From NCBI RefSeq assembly GCF_003946725.1, contig NZ_RHOY01000003.1, positions 1 to 64,000 of the forward strand: a stretch of 64,000 bases of DNA, read 5' to 3'. The translations under genes were made by a program, and so were the position numbers. The DNA is from Agrilactobacillus yilanensis (GTDB lineage: Bacteria > Bacillota > Bacilli > Lactobacillales > Lactobacillaceae). Positions 41,396 to 52,725 of this stretch are shown here, one piece after another (within the stretch, counting starts at the first letter, position 1; each line of letters begins with the position of its first letter). The notes under the pieces were generated by a model. The model ran no database searches. It saw nothing but the letters and a program-made list of their open reading frames with translations, and was not told the origin of the DNA.

Positions 41396-42194
41396 TCGTC
41401 ATTATTTTTTTACAAAAACTGGGACAACCCAGCCAATTTGGCTATTACTCCATGGTTTTATGGGCAGTCATCAAGACTTTGAAAAACTCGCCCAGCAGCT
41501 GCCGGGGACGGTTATTTGTCCAGATCTATTAGGTCATGGCGCCACAACAGCACCGCTAACCCAGCCTTTTACAATGGCGCAGCAAGTTGCCGATTTGACC
41601 CAACTGCTGGACACTTTAGTGGGTTCCAAACCGGTGAACGTTGTCGGTTATTCCATGGGCGGCCGGATTGCTCTAGGGCTTAGCGTGCAGCAGCCCCAAC
41701 GCATTCAGCGGCTCTATCTAGAAAGCAGCCGACCTGGCTTAGCCACGACAGCCCAACGCCAGCAACGGCAAATACACGATGCCCAATTGATTCAAAAACT
41801 TAAAACTGTAAGCTTGGCAGAATTTGTCGCCGATTGGGCAAATTTACCACTTTTTGACAGTCAAAAAGCACTGCCCGCTGCTATTTACCAACAAATTCAA
41901 CGCCAACGTCGGCAACAAGATCCCCTAGCTTTAGCCAAAAGTCTGCAAGATTTAGGGACTGGCCGGCAGCCGAATTATTGGCCGAAATTAGCCCAATTAC
42001 CTTGTCCGACAACGATTATTACCGGGGCGTTAGATCAGAAATTTACTAAAATTGGCCTAGAAATGGCCGCGTTAATCCCGAATAGCCAACACGTTGTGAT
42101 TGCTAACGTGGGTCATAATACCCATTTAGAAGCCCCTGCCAAATTTTTGCAGATTCTGACTGCTGGAGGTGATTTTTCCCGTGGAACTCATTAG
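41376..42194 (+). CDS. menH: SHCHC synthase, alpha/beta hydrolase
   Basis: 272 residues. LLHGFMGS gives the oxyanion region, GYSMGG the nucleophile Ser, and GHNTHLEAP the catalytic His. It removes pyruvate from SEPHCHC. It overlaps menD by 20 bp and menC by 14 bp counted from the likely menC start. Confidence 0.9.
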   Translation: MQLSLHNRHYFFTKTGTTQPIWLLLHGFMGSHQDFEKLAQQLPGTVICPDLLGHGATTAPLTQPFTMAQQVADLTQLLDTLVGSKPVNVVGYSMGGRIALGLSVQQPQRIQRLYLESSRPGLATTAQRQQRQIHDAQLIQKLKTVSLAEFVADWANLPLFDSQKALPAAIYQQIQRQRRQQDPLALAKSLQDLGTGRQPNYWPKLAQLPCPTTIITGALDQKFTKIGLEMAALIPNSQHVVIANVGHNTHLEAPAKFLQILTAGGDFSRGTH

Positions 42195-43308
42195 TCTCAA
42201 GCTCTTACCTTTGACGTTAACTTTAAAACAGCCCTTTACGTCTAATCACGATCAGCTGCGCCAGCGCCAGCTTACTTTGGTGCAATTAATCGACGATGCC
42301 CATAACCAAGCGATAGGTGAATTTGAAGCTTTTGACACCCCAACGTACACGGCTGAAACGCAACCCACCGGCCGTTTATTATTGGCACAACAACTTGGCC
42401 CTTTCTTAAAAAATAAAAAATTTGCGGATCCGGCGGCATTTAACCGGTTATTTGCAAATATTGTCGGCCAACCAATGGCGCTTGCTGCTCTAGAAATGCC
42501 GGTATGGCAACTATTTGCCAATCGTCTGCAATTAAGCTTGGCGGATTACTTAGCCCAACACGCCAAAACCCAAGTTCGATCTGTTTTGCCGGTTGGCATC
42601 AGCTTAGGGGTCATGCCTTGGCCGGATTTAAAACAACAGGCCCTACAAGCCGTGGCCCAAGGTTATCAACGGTTAAAGGTTAAAGTAGCCCGTCCCGCTG
42701 ATTTTACAAAGATTGTCGCATTACGGCAGTTGTTACCGCAAATGCCGCTAATGGTGGATGGTAATTCAGCGTTTGGGCCTAAAGATTTAGCGGCTTTAAA
42801 AGCATTAGACCCTTTAAACTTGGCAATGATCGAACAACCCTTTGCCACAACCGATTTTGTTGACCATGCTTGGCTGCAGCAGCGCTTAACCACCCCTATT
42901 TGCTTGGATGAGCCTATTTTTACACTATCTGATGTCCAGACAGCCGCCCATTTAAAAAGTGCGTCAGTCATCAATTTAAAACCTGCACGCGTTGGCGGTT
43001 TTACAAAGGCTTTAGCAATTTTGCAGTATTGCCAGCAGCAGCACTTAACTTGTTGGATCGGCGGGATGGTGGAAAGCGATTTAGGCCGCTATTATAGTCA
43101 AAATTTAGCCCGCTTAGCCCCCTTTGTTTTCCCTGGTGATGTGGGCCCAGCAACACAATTTTTTAAGGAAAGTCTATGTCTCCAGCACCCCCAGCTCATT
43201 CAAGGGGCTTTAGATTTCACAGCCATGCCCCGTAGTTATCGCCAAGGTCCAATTTTGAAGCCAGAATTTCAAGCCGCCTTTAAACAGCAGCCTAATTTAT
43301 TAAGTTAA
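42181..43308 (+). CDS. menC: o-Succinylbenzoate synthase
   Basis: 375 residues from GTG 42181, seven bases after GGAGGTGA; the frame is open to 42169 but that GTG lies within the ribosome site. Enolase superfamily: KVKVARP with the catalytic Lys, DGNSAF, EQPF and LDEP as metal-ligand motifs, and KPARVGGF with the second Lys. Dehydrates SHCHC. menE, menB and menA are not in this window. Confidence 0.92.
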   Translation: MELISLKLLPLTLTLKQPFTSNHDQLRQRQLTLVQLIDDAHNQAIGEFEAFDTPTYTAETQPTGRLLLAQQLGPFLKNKKFADPAAFNRLFANIVGQPMALAALEMPVWQLFANRLQLSLADYLAQHAKTQVRSVLPVGISLGVMPWPDLKQQALQAVAQGYQRLKVKVARPADFTKIVALRQLLPQMPLMVDGNSAFGPKDLAALKALDPLNLAMIEQPFATTDFVDHAWLQQRLTTPICLDEPIFTLSDVQTAAHLKSASVINLKPARVGGFTKALAILQYCQQQHLTCWIGGMVESDLGRYYSQNLARLAPFVFPGDVGPATQFFKESLCLQHPQLIQGALDFTAMPRSYRQGPILKPEFQAAFKQQPNLLS

Positions 43309-43315
43309 CATAATA

Positions 43316-43366
43316 AATGGACGCTAACCTAATTGTCTTTGACTTTTAGATTAACGTCCATTTTTT
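43316..43366. terminator. Terminator between men and gal operons
   Basis: AAATGGACG pairs with CGTCCATTT, followed by T; ends both convergent operons. Confidence 0.75.
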
Positions 43367-43370
43367 TAAT

Positions 43371-44840
43371 TTAAATGACTTTCAAGAACCGCTCAAAAGC
43401 ACTGCGGCCAGTGGCATCGTTTTTAAAAACGCCGGCATCTTCTAAGACCCGTTTAAAAACTAGACCCACTTCTTGATTTAAAATTGTTTCAACATTTTCA
43501 GTTGTAAAGGTATGCTGCGCTTTCAACGCATCGGCCCACACTTGATGATAAGCTTTCATCGTATTCGGCTGATCCAAAAGATAGCGGGCAACTTCCTGCA
43601 ATTCTGTTTTTAATCGTGCTGGTAAAATCGCGCGACCCATCACTTCGATTAAACCAATGTTTTCTTTTTTGATATGCTGCACATCTTCATGGGGATGAAA
43701 AATACCCAACGGATGCGCTTTAGAAGTTTGATTATCTCGCAAGACTAAATCAATGGTGTATTGGCCGGCTTTTTGCCGCACGATTGGGGTAATTGTATGG
43801 TGCAACACCCCATCAACGACGCCAAAAACCGTCACCGTTGGATCACTATAGGTCTGCCAGACTTTCAAAATATGGGTACTGCAATTAATCAGTGCTTCAA
43901 TATCTTGACTTTGCAGTCGAATCACTGACATTGGCCAGTCCACAATCCCCGCTTGGATCTCAGGATAGGCCGGTAATGTAAAGGTTTGTCTTAAAGCCGC
44001 TTTAGCCATTGGAAAATCATGTCGGCCCCCTTGATAATGATCATGGGTTAACATCGAACCGCCAACAATTGGCAAATCTGCGTTGCTGCCTACAAAATAA
44101 TCAGGGAATAGCTTAACGATTTCAAACAACTTCGTAAATGTTTTTTGATCAATATGCATTGGTTCATGTTTTGCGGATAAGAAAATGCAATGTTCACTAA
44201 AATAAGCGTAAGGTGAATACTGTAATCCCCAGGACTCACCGCTAAGCCGTAAACGAATCACCCGATGATTGGCCCGGGCCGGATAATTTGCCCGCCCGGT
44301 GTAACCCTCATTTTCCAAACACAATTGACATTTAGGATAATTGGTTTCTGGGACGGATTTAGCCGCAGCAATCGCCTTTGGATCTTTTTCAGGTCGAGAC
44401 AAATTGACGGTAATCTCTAAGTCTCCGTATTCCGTAGGCGTTTTATAGCTGATATTTTTAGCAATCGCTTTTGTTTTAATGTAGTCATTTGCCTGACTCA
44501 AATTAAAAAAGTAATCGGTTGCCGTTTTCGGACTGATTTGGTAATACTGCCAAAAGGTTTCGTTAATTGCGGTTGGTGTTGGCGTAAATAAGTCCGTCAA
44601 TTGTGCTTCCAAAATTTCACGGTCACTGACAGTATCCGCTATTTTTTGATTTTTAACTGCTGCCGTCACTAAATTAGCAGCGGTTGTCAAAATCTCATCC
44701 GGCAGCTGAGCCACCGTTAGATTTTCCTCACCGACGAGCCGATAAATTAAATTTGTTAAATAAATTTGATCCAATGGTGCAAAAGTTTGTTTTGTAGCAA
44801 TAATTTGCTGCGCAAAACCTTGTGCTAGATCTGTTGCCAT
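43371..44840 (-). CDS. galT: Galactose-1-phosphate uridylyltransferase, class II
   Basis: 489 residues, the long Firmicutes form (TIGR01239 type). LPIVGGSMLTHDHYQGGRHDFPMA is a strong family stretch carrying the His residues near the active site, and NYPKCQLCLENEGYTGRANYP precedes it. Transfers UMP between UDP-glucose and galactose-1-phosphate in the Leloir pathway. Last gene of galK-galE-galT. Confidence 0.95.
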   Translation of the reverse strand: MATDLAQGFAQQIIATKQTFAPLDQIYLTNLIYRLVGEENLTVAQLPDEILTTAANLVTAAVKNQKIADTVSDREILEAQLTDLFTPTPTAINETFWQYYQISPKTATDYFFNLSQANDYIKTKAIAKNISYKTPTEYGDLEITVNLSRPEKDPKAIAAAKSVPETNYPKCQLCLENEGYTGRANYPARANHRVIRLRLSGESWGLQYSPYAYFSEHCIFLSAKHEPMHIDQKTFTKLFEIVKLFPDYFVGSNADLPIVGGSMLTHDHYQGGRHDFPMAKAALRQTFTLPAYPEIQAGIVDWPMSVIRLQSQDIEALINCSTHILKVWQTYSDPTVTVFGVVDGVLHHTITPIVRQKAGQYTIDLVLRDNQTSKAHPLGIFHPHEDVQHIKKENIGLIEVMGRAILPARLKTELQEVARYLLDQPNTMKAYHQVWADALKAQHTFTTENVETILNQEVGLVFKRVLEDAGVFKNDATGRSAFERFLKVI

Positions 44841-44842
44841 GT

Positions 44843-45835
44843 TTAATGATCTCCATAACCTTCAGGATGGCTGTTCACCCAAGTCCAAGCCGTCTTGATA
44901 ATTTTTTCAACATCATCATATTGTGGGGCCCACCCTAAAACTTGCCGTGCTTTTGTAGAATCTGCAATTAAAGTGCTTGGGTCACCTGCTCTTCTTGGGG
45001 CCATTTCAGCTGGAATAGCCATGTCGGTCGCCTTACGGGCAGCTTCTAAAATTTCTTTATTTGAAAAGCCTGTAGAAGACCCTAAATTAAAGGCATCCGA
45101 ATCCCCGCCGTCTAATAAGCGTTGAATGGCCAAAATATGTGCATCAGCTAGGTCCACAACATGAACATAATCACGAATATTAGTGCCATCTTTAGTTGGA
45201 TAGTCATCCCCAAAGATTTTTAGTTTATCACGTTTACCTTGTGCAACTTCTAAAATAATCGGAATCAAATGGGTTTCTGGATTATGGTCTTCCCCGATGC
45301 TGCCATCTGCTTTCGCGCCGGCCACATTAAAGTAGCGCAGTGCGGTATATTTAATCCCATAAGCAATATCGGCCCATTTGATGATTTTTTCCATTGCTAA
45401 CTTACTTTCACCATATGGATTGGTTGGTACTTGGGGGTCCGTTTCTTTAATCGGAATTTGTTTTGGTTCCCCATAAGTAGCTGCCGTTGAAGAAAAGATA
45501 ATATTACTAATATGATGCGCATGCATTGCTTCCAACAATGTGATCATACCACCAGTATTGTTATCAAAATATTTCAACGGTTCTGCCATGGATTCCGGTA
45601 CGATAGAAAAAGCTGCAAAATGAATTACACCATCAATTTCTTCTTGATTAAAGACCGTTTCCAAAAAGCCCCGATCGCGAATATCCCCTTGATAAAAACG
45701 CGCTTTAGGATTTACTGACAACCGATGTCCAGTGATTAAATTATCAATTACCGCAACATCATAACCTTTTTCAATTAAACGATCTACTGTGTGTGACCCA
45801 ATATAGCCGGCACCACCAAGAACTAAAATACTCAT
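44843..45835 (-). CDS. galE: UDP-glucose 4-epimerase
   Basis: 330 residues, extended SDR. NAD loop GGAGYIGSH at the N-terminus, SSTAATYG with the catalytic Ser/Thr, and YGESK with the Tyr and Lys. Regenerates UDP-glucose from UDP-galactose. Two bp upstream of galT and 17 bp downstream of galK. Confidence 0.96.
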   Translation of the reverse strand: MSILVLGGAGYIGSHTVDRLIEKGYDVAVIDNLITGHRLSVNPKARFYQGDIRDRGFLETVFNQEEIDGVIHFAAFSIVPESMAEPLKYFDNNTGGMITLLEAMHAHHISNIIFSSTAATYGEPKQIPIKETDPQVPTNPYGESKLAMEKIIKWADIAYGIKYTALRYFNVAGAKADGSIGEDHNPETHLIPIILEVAQGKRDKLKIFGDDYPTKDGTNIRDYVHVVDLADAHILAIQRLLDGGDSDAFNLGSSTGFSNKEILEAARKATDMAIPAEMAPRRAGDPSTLIADSTKARQVLGWAPQYDDVEKIIKTAWTWVNSHPEGYGDH

Positions 45836-45852
45836 AAGAAAGCCTCCATATT

Positions 45853-47037
45853 TTAAAGTTTTTTAGGGCCGTCCGCGATTTCAGCAATATAAAATGCGGC
45901 ATCATAGCCAATTGCTTGCTGATAATCTGCGTTAACGGCTGTCACAAAGTCTGGAATGGCTGCCGTTGGTACAATGGCTATGGCACAGCCACCAAAACCA
46001 GCGCCAGTCATTCTTGCACCAATTGCCCCATGCTGCCAAGCACTATGGGCAAGGGTATCTAATTCTTGACCTGTGACTTCATAATCATACTCCAATGATA
46101 CATGAGATGCATTCATTAATCGACCAAATTCAGCCAAATTGCCGTTATTTAAGGCTTCAGTTGCTTGAACTGTCCGCTGATTTTCAAAAACAGCATGTCT
46201 TGCCCGACGAATTAAAACGTCATCTTGAATCAAGGCGGTATATTCGTCAAAAGTGTCTTTGTCCAAATCACCTAAAGTCTTAATGTCAATGGCTTTTTGC
46301 AGCAACGCTAAAGCTTTTTCACATTCACTGCGCCGTTCATTGTACTTAGAATCTGCTAATTCCCGGCGTTTATTAGTGTTCATAATGACAATTTTATAAT
46401 CACCCAATTCGATTGGTACTAATTGGTAATCTAATGTATTGGTATCCAATAAAATCGCATGATCCACTTGTCCCATGCCTACTGCAAATTGGTCCATAAT
46501 ACCAGAATTGACACCAATAAATTTATTTTCTACTTCTTGACCAATTTTAACGACTTCAATGGGTTCAATCGTAAAATTAAATAAATCTACTAAAATTTTA
46601 CCAAATAACATTTCAATTGACGCTGATGAGGACAGACCTGAGCCATTTGGTAAGTTCCCGTTTACAAAAACATCAAAGCCCCGATCAAGCGCATAGCCAT
46701 GTAAGTCAAAGAAATGCATCATGCCTTTTGGATAATTTGTCCAACTATCTTCGGGGGCATAATCCAATGCATCCAATGAGACTTCAATCAAGCCCTTATC
46801 TGGGAAATTAGCTGAATAAAACCGAATTACCCGATCTTCACGCATTTTAACCGCGGCATAAGTCCCTAAACTAATGGCACAAGGAAATACACGGCCGCCG
46901 TTATAATCTGTATGTTCCCCAATTAAATTAATTCGGCCTGGTGCAAAATAAGTCGCCGTTGGTGCTTGCCCAAAAACCTTTGTAAAATCAGTAGCCAACG
47001 TTGTTTCAATTGCTTCAGGTTGATAAATTTCAACCAT
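45853..47037 (-). CDS. galK: Galactokinase
   Basis: 394 residues from ATG 47037 after GGAGGTGATCGG; a frame to 47052 starts inside the ribosome site. GHMP-kinase signatures: [15 protein letters not shown], the phosphate loop [14 protein letters not shown], and [10 protein letters not shown]. First gene of the operon; behind the operator at 47114-47145. Confidence 0.96.
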   Translation of the reverse strand: MVEIYQPEAIETTLATDFTKVFGQAPTATYFAPGRINLIGEHTDYNGGRVFPCAISLGTYAAVKMREDRVIRFYSANFPDKGLIEVSLDALDYAPEDSWTNYPKGMMHFFDLHGYALDRGFDVFVNGNLPNGSGLSSSASIEMLFGKILVDLFNFTIEPIEVVKIGQEVENKFIGVNSGIMDQFAVGMGQVDHAILLDTNTLDYQLVPIELGDYKIVIMNTNKRRELADSKYNERRSECEKALALLQKAIDIKTLGDLDKDTFDEYTALIQDDVLIRRARHAVFENQRTVQATEALNNGNLAEFGRLMNASHVSLEYDYEVTGQELDTLAHSAWQHGAIGARMTGAGFGGCAIAIVPTAAIPDFVTAVNADYQQAIGYDAAFYIAEIADGPKKL

Positions 47038-47079
47038 TCCGATCACCTCCACAGAAATTAAAGCGTATCCATGGTTATT

Positions 47080-47145
47080 ATTATAACTTAAATTGCTGTA
47101 TTTTTTAAGTGTTTTTTACTAAAAAATTATTTTATTTTAGTAAAA
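47080..47145 (-). promoter_or_regulatory. gal operon promoter and operator
   Basis: On the minus strand -10 TATAAT (47085-47080) with a weak -35. Just upstream is an inverted repeat, TTTTACTAAAA (47114-47124) and TTTTAGTAAAA (47135-47145), ten bases apart. Each half is itself nearly palindromic, as LacI/GalR-type sites are. A GalR-type regulator is likely but not in the window. Confidence 0.65.
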
Positions 47146-47186
47146 TAGGTGTTGACCACGATTTATTTTTAATTATACGTGTTGTG

Positions 47187-47233
47187 ATATAAAAAAGTTG
47201 GACCAAAATTTGATTTTTGATCCAACTTTTTGT
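47187..47233. terminator. Terminator between lepA and gal operon
   Basis: AAAAGTTGGA pairs with TCCAACTTTT, with A and T runs outside; stops minus-strand transcripts that pass lepA and the repeat block. Confidence 0.75.
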
Positions 47234-47253
47234 ATATTTTTTAATTTTGATAG

Positions 47254-47499
47254 CCTGAGTTATATTGCGAAATTACCCGTGTTGGCTCACGCTCTGGTCT
47301 TAAACGCGTTCAGGGGCACTGACTTCTCACTTAACTACGAATTATTTATAAGCGAAATACGCTTATATCGGTTTTATTTTCTAAAACGCGTTCACCAACA
47401 CTGATTTCTACATATAACTACGCCTTGTTGCCAGTCGCTAGCGACTGTCTGCCAAGTCTAGGTTATATTGCGAAATCACCCGTGTTGGCTCACGCTCTA
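47254..47499 (-). repeat. Dispersed inverted-repeat elements, two copies head to head
   Basis: Two near-identical 43-bp arms (47254-47296 and 47457-47499, containing CGTGTTGGCTCACGCTCT) enclose two related arms (47302-47340 and 47383-47422, containing CGCGTTCA). The inner pair is similar in sequence to the reverse complement of the outer pair. Perfect small hairpins sit in between (AGTCGCTAGCGACT; ATAAGCG/CGCTTAT). The lepA stop codon lies inside the right-hand arm. Related copy at 75-191. Confidence 0.7.
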
Positions 47500-49335
47500 G
47501 TTTTTATGGCTTTCGGTTTCATCTGTCCGCAAGATGGACATGAAGGCTTCTTGTGGGATTTCCACGGAGCCGACGGATTTCATCCGCTTTTTACCGGCTT
47601 TTTGTTTTTCCAATAATTTCCGTTTCCGGGAAATATCCCCGCCGTAACATTTGGCTAAGACGTTTTTCCGGTAGGCTTTAATGTTAGATCGGGCGATAAT
47701 TTTATTGCCCAAAGCGGCTTGAATTGGAATTTCAAACTGCTGCCGAGGGATGGTTGTCTTTAATGCAGCCACAATTTCACGACCCCGTTCTTGGGCAAAG
47801 TCTTTATGAACAATGGTACTCAAAGCATCCACCGCTTCACCACTGATCAGGATATCCATTTTAACCAGATCACTGGCCCGATAACCGTCAATATCATAAT
47901 CTAAGGAAGCGTAGCCCTTTGTATTGGATTTTAAATCATCAAAGTAGTCATAAATAATTTCGGATAGTGGCATATTATAAACGACGTTAACGCGATATTT
48001 ATCCAAATAATCCATGGTCACAAATTCCCCACGTTTTTTCTGTGATAATTCCATGACAGCGCCCACATATTCGTTAGGGACCATCACTGAAGCTTTCACA
48101 TACGGTTCTTGAATTTCACTGACACTGGAAGCTTCTGGCAATTCAGAAGGGTTTTCAATCACTGTTTCGGTGCCATCTGTTAAAACAATGTGATAATCCA
48201 CAGATGGTGCCGTCATGATCAGATCTAGATTAAATTCGCGTTCTAAGCGCTCTTGAACCACATCCATGTGCAAGAGCCCTAAAAAGCCGCACCGGAAACC
48301 AAAGCCTAATGCTTTAGAGGTTTCTGGTTCAAATTCTAAAGCAGCATCATTTAATTGTAATTTCTCTAAAGCTTCCCGCAGATCATTAAATTTTGCATTG
48401 TCCACTGGATACATCCCGGAATAAACCATTGGCGTAATCTTACGATAACCAGGCAGCGCTTTTTCAGCCGGCCGATCAGCCATTGTGATTGTATCCCCGA
48501 CTTGGGTATCTTTGACACTCTTAATGCTGGCGGTTAAATAGCCAACATCCCCTGCTGACAAAACTTCTTGGGCAATGGCTTTAGGTGACATTACCCCCAC
48601 TTCGGTAACTTCAAATTGTTTTTGATTATTCATCAATTCAATCATATCACCGACTTTAACAAAGCCATCTACCACACGAATACTTAAAACGACCCCACGA
48701 TAATTATCGTAAACGGAATCAAAAATCAATGCCTTAAAAGGCGCATCCACATCGCCAGTAGGTGCTGGGACATCGGTGACAATCCGCTCCAGCAGTTCTG
48801 GAATTCCGATGCCTTCTTTAGCACTGGCTAAAATAGCCTCTTGGGCGTCAATGCCAATGGTTTCTTCAATTTCTTCTTTAACTTTTTCTGGTTCTGCGGA
48901 AGGTAAATCAATTTTATTGATTAAAGGAATAATTTCCAAGTCATTGTCCACGGCTAAATAGGCATTGGCTAATGTTTGTGCTTCTACCCCTTGTGCCGCA
49001 TCTACAACTAAAATAGCCCCTTCACAAGCGGCTAAACTTCTTGAAACTTCATACGAAAAGTCCACGTGTCCTGGCGTATCAATCAAATGAAAAACGTAAC
49101 TTTTACCATCTTTGGCGTGATAATGCAGTTGAACGGCATTTAATTTTATCGTAATGCCCCGTTCTCTTTCCAAATCCATATTATCTAAAATTTGATTTTG
49201 CATTTCCCGTTTAGAAACCGTATCTGTTAATTCCAAAATACGATCGGCAATCGTTGACTTACCATGATCAATATGTGCCACAATTGAAAAATTTCGGATG
49301 TCTTTTTGGTGCTCAATCATTTCATTGCGATCCAT
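47497..49335 (-). CDS. lepA: Elongation factor 4 (ribosomal back-translocase)
   Basis: 612 residues. GTPase motifs [17 protein letters not shown] and NKIDLP; domains like EF-G without domain IV, and the LepA-specific C-terminal domain ending in basic residues ([16 protein letters not shown]). The final codons, with TAG, fall at the edge of the repeat element at 47254-47499. Confidence 0.96.
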   Translation of the reverse strand: MDRNEMIEHQKDIRNFSIVAHIDHGKSTIADRILELTDTVSKREMQNQILDNMDLERERGITIKLNAVQLHYHAKDGKSYVFHLIDTPGHVDFSYEVSRSLAACEGAILVVDAAQGVEAQTLANAYLAVDNDLEIIPLINKIDLPSAEPEKVKEEIEETIGIDAQEAILASAKEGIGIPELLERIVTDVPAPTGDVDAPFKALIFDSVYDNYRGVVLSIRVVDGFVKVGDMIELMNNQKQFEVTEVGVMSPKAIAQEVLSAGDVGYLTASIKSVKDTQVGDTITMADRPAEKALPGYRKITPMVYSGMYPVDNAKFNDLREALEKLQLNDAALEFEPETSKALGFGFRCGFLGLLHMDVVQERLEREFNLDLIMTAPSVDYHIVLTDGTETVIENPSELPEASSVSEIQEPYVKASVMVPNEYVGAVMELSQKKRGEFVTMDYLDKYRVNVVYNMPLSEIIYDYFDDLKSNTKGYASLDYDIDGYRASDLVKMDILISGEAVDALSTIVHKDFAQERGREIVAALKTTIPRQQFEIPIQAALGNKIIARSNIKAYRKNVLAKCYGGDISRKRKLLEKQKAGKKRMKSVGSVEIPQEAFMSILRTDETESHKN

Positions 49336-49455
49336 TTCGTGCCCTACTTTCTAAAACTTGTCTAAACAATTATAACAAGCCAAAATAGCAAATACAATTG
49401 AACTTATCGGTTCAAGGGATTGACTGTCATTATAACCGCTAACCTTAATGCCGTA

Positions 49456-49505
49456 CACTAAAAAAGAGGCCACGGTAAAATTTGCATCTTAGGCGTAACC
49501 TCTAT
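49456..49505 (-). terminator. Terminator of the dnaJ end of the heat-shock operon
   Basis: On the minus strand AGAGGTTACG pairs with CGTGGCCTCT, followed by TTTTT. Confidence 0.65.
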
Positions 49506-49543
49506 TATTAGATTGTTAGGTATAAGCGATTTACTAAAAGGCT

Positions 49544-50695
49544 TTATTCCCCTTTTAGATTATCTTTAATCCGGCTGAAAAAACCGCCGTCTTGGGGCTT
49601 AATTGTTTCACCAGAGGCTTCCATGAAATCATGCAGCGCTTCTTTTTGTTTCTTATTTAAATTCTTCGGTGTCACAACCCGTACCCGAACGTGCTGATCC
49701 CCTGTCCCATTGCCATGTAAATTAGGTGCACCTTTACCTCTTAATCGGAAAGAAGTATCGGTTTGTGTTCCGGCTGGAATTTTTAATTTAACTGGGCCAT
49801 GAACGGTATCCACATCAATTTCATCCCCTAATGCAGCTTGAACAAAACTGATCGTCAAATCAGAATAAATCTCGGTACCGTCACGATTAAAGTCTTTACT
49901 AGCCTTAACTCTAAAGATGATATATAAATCCCCATAAGGGCCGCCGTTAACGCCAGCTTCACCTTGCCCTTGCAACCGCATTTGTTGACCATCATCCACG
50001 CCAGCAGGTACTTTAACCTTAACACTGTGGCGTTGGCTTTGATGACCGCTACCATGACAAGTTGGGCATTTTTCTTTGATTTCTTTACCAGTACCTTGGC
50101 AGACATCACAAACTTCACGTGTCCGCATCATACCCAACGGTGTCCGCCGATTAACTTCGACATAGCCGCTGCCATGACATTTTGAACAAGTGACTGGGTC
50201 TGTGCCTGGTGCTGCCCCGCTGCCGTTACAAGTCTCACATTCAGCTTCACGATTATAAGAAATTGTTGTGCTCTTTCCAAAAATGGCTTCCTTAAAATCT
50301 AAATCCATCCGATATTGTAGATCATTCCCTTGTCTTGGGGCCGTTGCGGATTGTTGTTGACCGCCACCGCCACCAAAGAAGGAACTAAAGATGTCATCAA
50401 AGCCACCGAAACCGCCAAAGTCGCCGTTGCCGCCGCCAAAACCACCGGCACCGCCAGCGCCATTAAAGCCATCCATGCCGGCATGACCGTATTGATCATA
50501 AGCTGCCCGTTTTTGCGGATCACTTAAGGCCTCGTAGGCTTCGTTAACTTCTTTAAACTTCTTTTCTGCATCTGGTGCTTTGTTTAAATCAGGATGATAT
50601 TTTTTGGATAATTTTCGAAATGCTTTTTTGATTTCATCATCGCTAGCATCGCGAGACACACCAAGGACTTCATAGTAGTCTCTTTTTTCTGCCAT
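49544..50695 (-). CDS. dnaJ: Chaperone DnaJ (Hsp40)
   Basis: 383 residues, type I layout: J domain with HPD in KYHPDLNKA, a Gly/Phe-rich region (about 75-115), four CxxCxGxG zinc repeats ([32 protein letters not shown]), then the substrate-binding domains. Stimulates DnaK ATPase. A strong hairpin separates it from dnaK. Confidence 0.97.
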   Translation of the reverse strand: MAEKRDYYEVLGVSRDASDDEIKKAFRKLSKKYHPDLNKAPDAEKKFKEVNEAYEALSDPQKRAAYDQYGHAGMDGFNGAGGAGGFGGGNGDFGGFGGFDDIFSSFFGGGGGQQQSATAPRQGNDLQYRMDLDFKEAIFGKSTTISYNREAECETCNGSGAAPGTDPVTCSKCHGSGYVEVNRRTPLGMMRTREVCDVCQGTGKEIKEKCPTCHGSGHQSQRHSVKVKVPAGVDDGQQMRLQGQGEAGVNGGPYGDLYIIFRVKASKDFNRDGTEIYSDLTISFVQAALGDEIDVDTVHGPVKLKIPAGTQTDTSFRLRGKGAPNLHGNGTGDQHVRVRVVTPKNLNKKQKEALHDFMEASGETIKPQDGGFFSRIKDNLKGE

Positions 50696-50771
50696 GATTT
50701 GCCTCCTTACGAAATTACTAAACCTGAATTACTATAACATACTACGGCAAAAAGCAAAATAGTTATTACAA

Positions 50772-50817
50772 AATATGGTCCATAAGCAGCACTTTAAAGC
50801 TGCCGATGGACCATATC
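50772..50817. terminator. Hairpin between dnaK and dnaJ
   Basis: ATATGGTCCAT pairs with ATGGACCATAT, inner AGCAGC/GCTGC stem. On the minus strand a short TTTT follows. Could lower dnaJ expression relative to dnaK or act as a processing or stability element. Confidence 0.65.
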
Positions 50818-50836
50818 AGAGTTAAACTCTAATTAA

Positions 50837-52699
50837 TTATTTTTTGTCGTCGTCATTAACTTCTTCAAAGTCGCCATCAACGGTATTACCGTCACTGCCT
50901 TTGTTATCATCGGTATTGCCAGTTGCACCGGCACCATCAGCATTACCTTGCGCTTGTTGTGCTTCTTGCGCTTGTTGGTAAAGTTGAACCGTCAAGTTTT
51001 GAATAACTTCGTTTAAAGCATCACGTTTGGCTTTCATATCTTCAAGATCATTTTCTTGTTTTGCTTTTTCCAAAGCTTCTTTGGCATCTTTTGCCTTTTG
51101 AATATCATCTTCAGATACTTTGCCTTCGACTTCTTTCAAAGTCTTATCTGTTGTAAAGAGTAATTGATCTACATCGTTCTTCAAATCAACTTCTTCTTTA
51201 CGTTTGTTATCCGCATCTTCGTTTTCTTGAGCTTCTTTCATCATCCGATCAATTTCGTCATCTGATAAGCCTGAAGAACTCTTGATGGTAATCTTTTGTT
51301 CTTTGTTTGTGCCCAAATCTTTAGCGGAAACATTAACGATCCCGTTTTTATCAATATCGAATTTAACTTCGATTTGAGGGACGCCACGAGGTGCAGGTGG
51401 AATATCCGTTAATTGGAATCTGCCAAGCGTTTTGTCATCAGCAGCCATTGGACGTTCACCTTGTAAAACGTGGATGTCTACGGCAGGCTGGTTGTCAGCA
51501 GCTGTTGAGAAGACTTGAGATTTGCTTGTTGGAATCGTTGTATTACGATCAATTAACTTCGTAAATACACCACCCATTGTTTCGATCCCTAAGGATAATG
51601 GTGTAACGTCTAACAAGACAACATCTTTCACATCCCCTGTAATAACCCCACCTTGAACGGCAGCGCCTAAAGCAACGGCTTCATCAGGGTTGATAGAATG
51701 ATCTGGTTCTTTGTTGGTCCATTTCTTAACGGCTTCTTGAACAGCAGGAATCCGAGTAGAACCACCATTTAAGATCACTTTGTCTAAGTCAGCGCTCGTT
51801 ACGCCGGCATCTTTCATGGCATTGTCAACCGTAACTTTTGTCTTTTCAACTAAGTCTGCGGTTAATTCTTCAAATTTAGCTCTTGTCAAAGTTGCTTCTA
51901 AATGCAATGGGCCATTGTCCCCTGCAGAAATAAATGGCAAGCTAATTTGTGAACTTGTCACACCGGATAATTCTTTTTTAGCTTTTTCAGCGGCATCTTT
52001 TAACCGTTGTAAAGCCATTTTATCTTTAGACAAGTCAATGTTGTTTTCTTTCTTAAAGCCATCAACTAACCAGTCCATGACTTTCTTATCAAAGTCATCC
52101 CCGCCAAGGTGTGTGTCCCCGTTTGTAGAAAGAACTTGGAAGACACCGTCCCCTAATTCAAGGATAGAAACGTCAAAAGTACCACCGCCAAGATCATAAA
52201 CTAAGATTTTTTCATCTTTGTCTGTCTTGTCCAAACCATAAGCCAATGAAGAAGCCGTTGGTTCGTTGATAATCCGTTCAACTTTTAAGCCGGCAATCTT
52301 ACCAGCATCTTTTGTAGCTTGACGTTGTGAATCGTTGAAATAAGCAGGTACTGTAATAACTGCTTGTGTCACTTCTTCACCTAAATAATCTTCAGAGAAT
52401 TTCTTGATGTATTGTAAAATCATCGCTGAAATTTCTTGAGGTGTATATTCTTTATCTTCAACTTTTACTTTATAACCGGCTTCACCCATATGGCTCTTGA
52501 TTGAAGAAACCGTATTTGGATTAGTGATCGCTTGCCGTTTAGCAACTTCACCAACTTGAATTTCGCCGTCTTTAAAAGCGACAACAGATGGTGTCGTCCG
52601 AGCACCTTCTGGGTTTGTAATAATCTTTGGTTCGCCGCCTTCTAATACTGCAACGGCAGAGTTAGTTGTACCTAAGTCAATACCAATAACTTTTCCCAT
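50837..52699 (-). CDS. dnaK: Chaperone DnaK (Hsp70)
   Basis: 620 residues: [13 protein letters not shown] at the start, [14 protein letters not shown] and [14 protein letters not shown] in the ATPase domain, substrate-binding domain, and a low-complexity Gln/Ala/Asn- and Asp-rich tail. Third gene of hrcA-grpE-dnaK; start after AGAAGGT. Confidence 0.98.
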   Translation of the reverse strand: MGKVIGIDLGTTNSAVAVLEGGEPKIITNPEGARTTPSVVAFKDGEIQVGEVAKRQAITNPNTVSSIKSHMGEAGYKVKVEDKEYTPQEISAMILQYIKKFSEDYLGEEVTQAVITVPAYFNDSQRQATKDAGKIAGLKVERIINEPTASSLAYGLDKTDKDEKILVYDLGGGTFDVSILELGDGVFQVLSTNGDTHLGGDDFDKKVMDWLVDGFKKENNIDLSKDKMALQRLKDAAEKAKKELSGVTSSQISLPFISAGDNGPLHLEATLTRAKFEELTADLVEKTKVTVDNAMKDAGVTSADLDKVILNGGSTRIPAVQEAVKKWTNKEPDHSINPDEAVALGAAVQGGVITGDVKDVVLLDVTPLSLGIETMGGVFTKLIDRNTTIPTSKSQVFSTAADNQPAVDIHVLQGERPMAADDKTLGRFQLTDIPPAPRGVPQIEVKFDIDKNGIVNVSAKDLGTNKEQKITIKSSSGLSDDEIDRMMKEAQENEDADNKRKEEVDLKNDVDQLLFTTDKTLKEVEGKVSEDDIQKAKDAKEALEKAKQENDLEDMKAKRDALNEVIQNLTVQLYQQAQEAQQAQGNADGAGATGNTDDNKGSDGNTVDGDFEEVNDDDKK

Positions 52700-52725
52700 A
52701 TACTTAGTAACCTTCTTTTCTTAAT

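Noticed and set aside
47152-47179. Plus-strand TTGACC-16-TATACG promoter upstream of the gal operon
   Set aside because: Transcription would start just before the terminator at 47187-47233 and yield almost no RNA; not supported as a gene.
47254-47499. CRISPR array
   Set aside because: Arms are inverted as well as direct, spacing is irregular, and no cas genes are present; it fits a palindromic repeat family.
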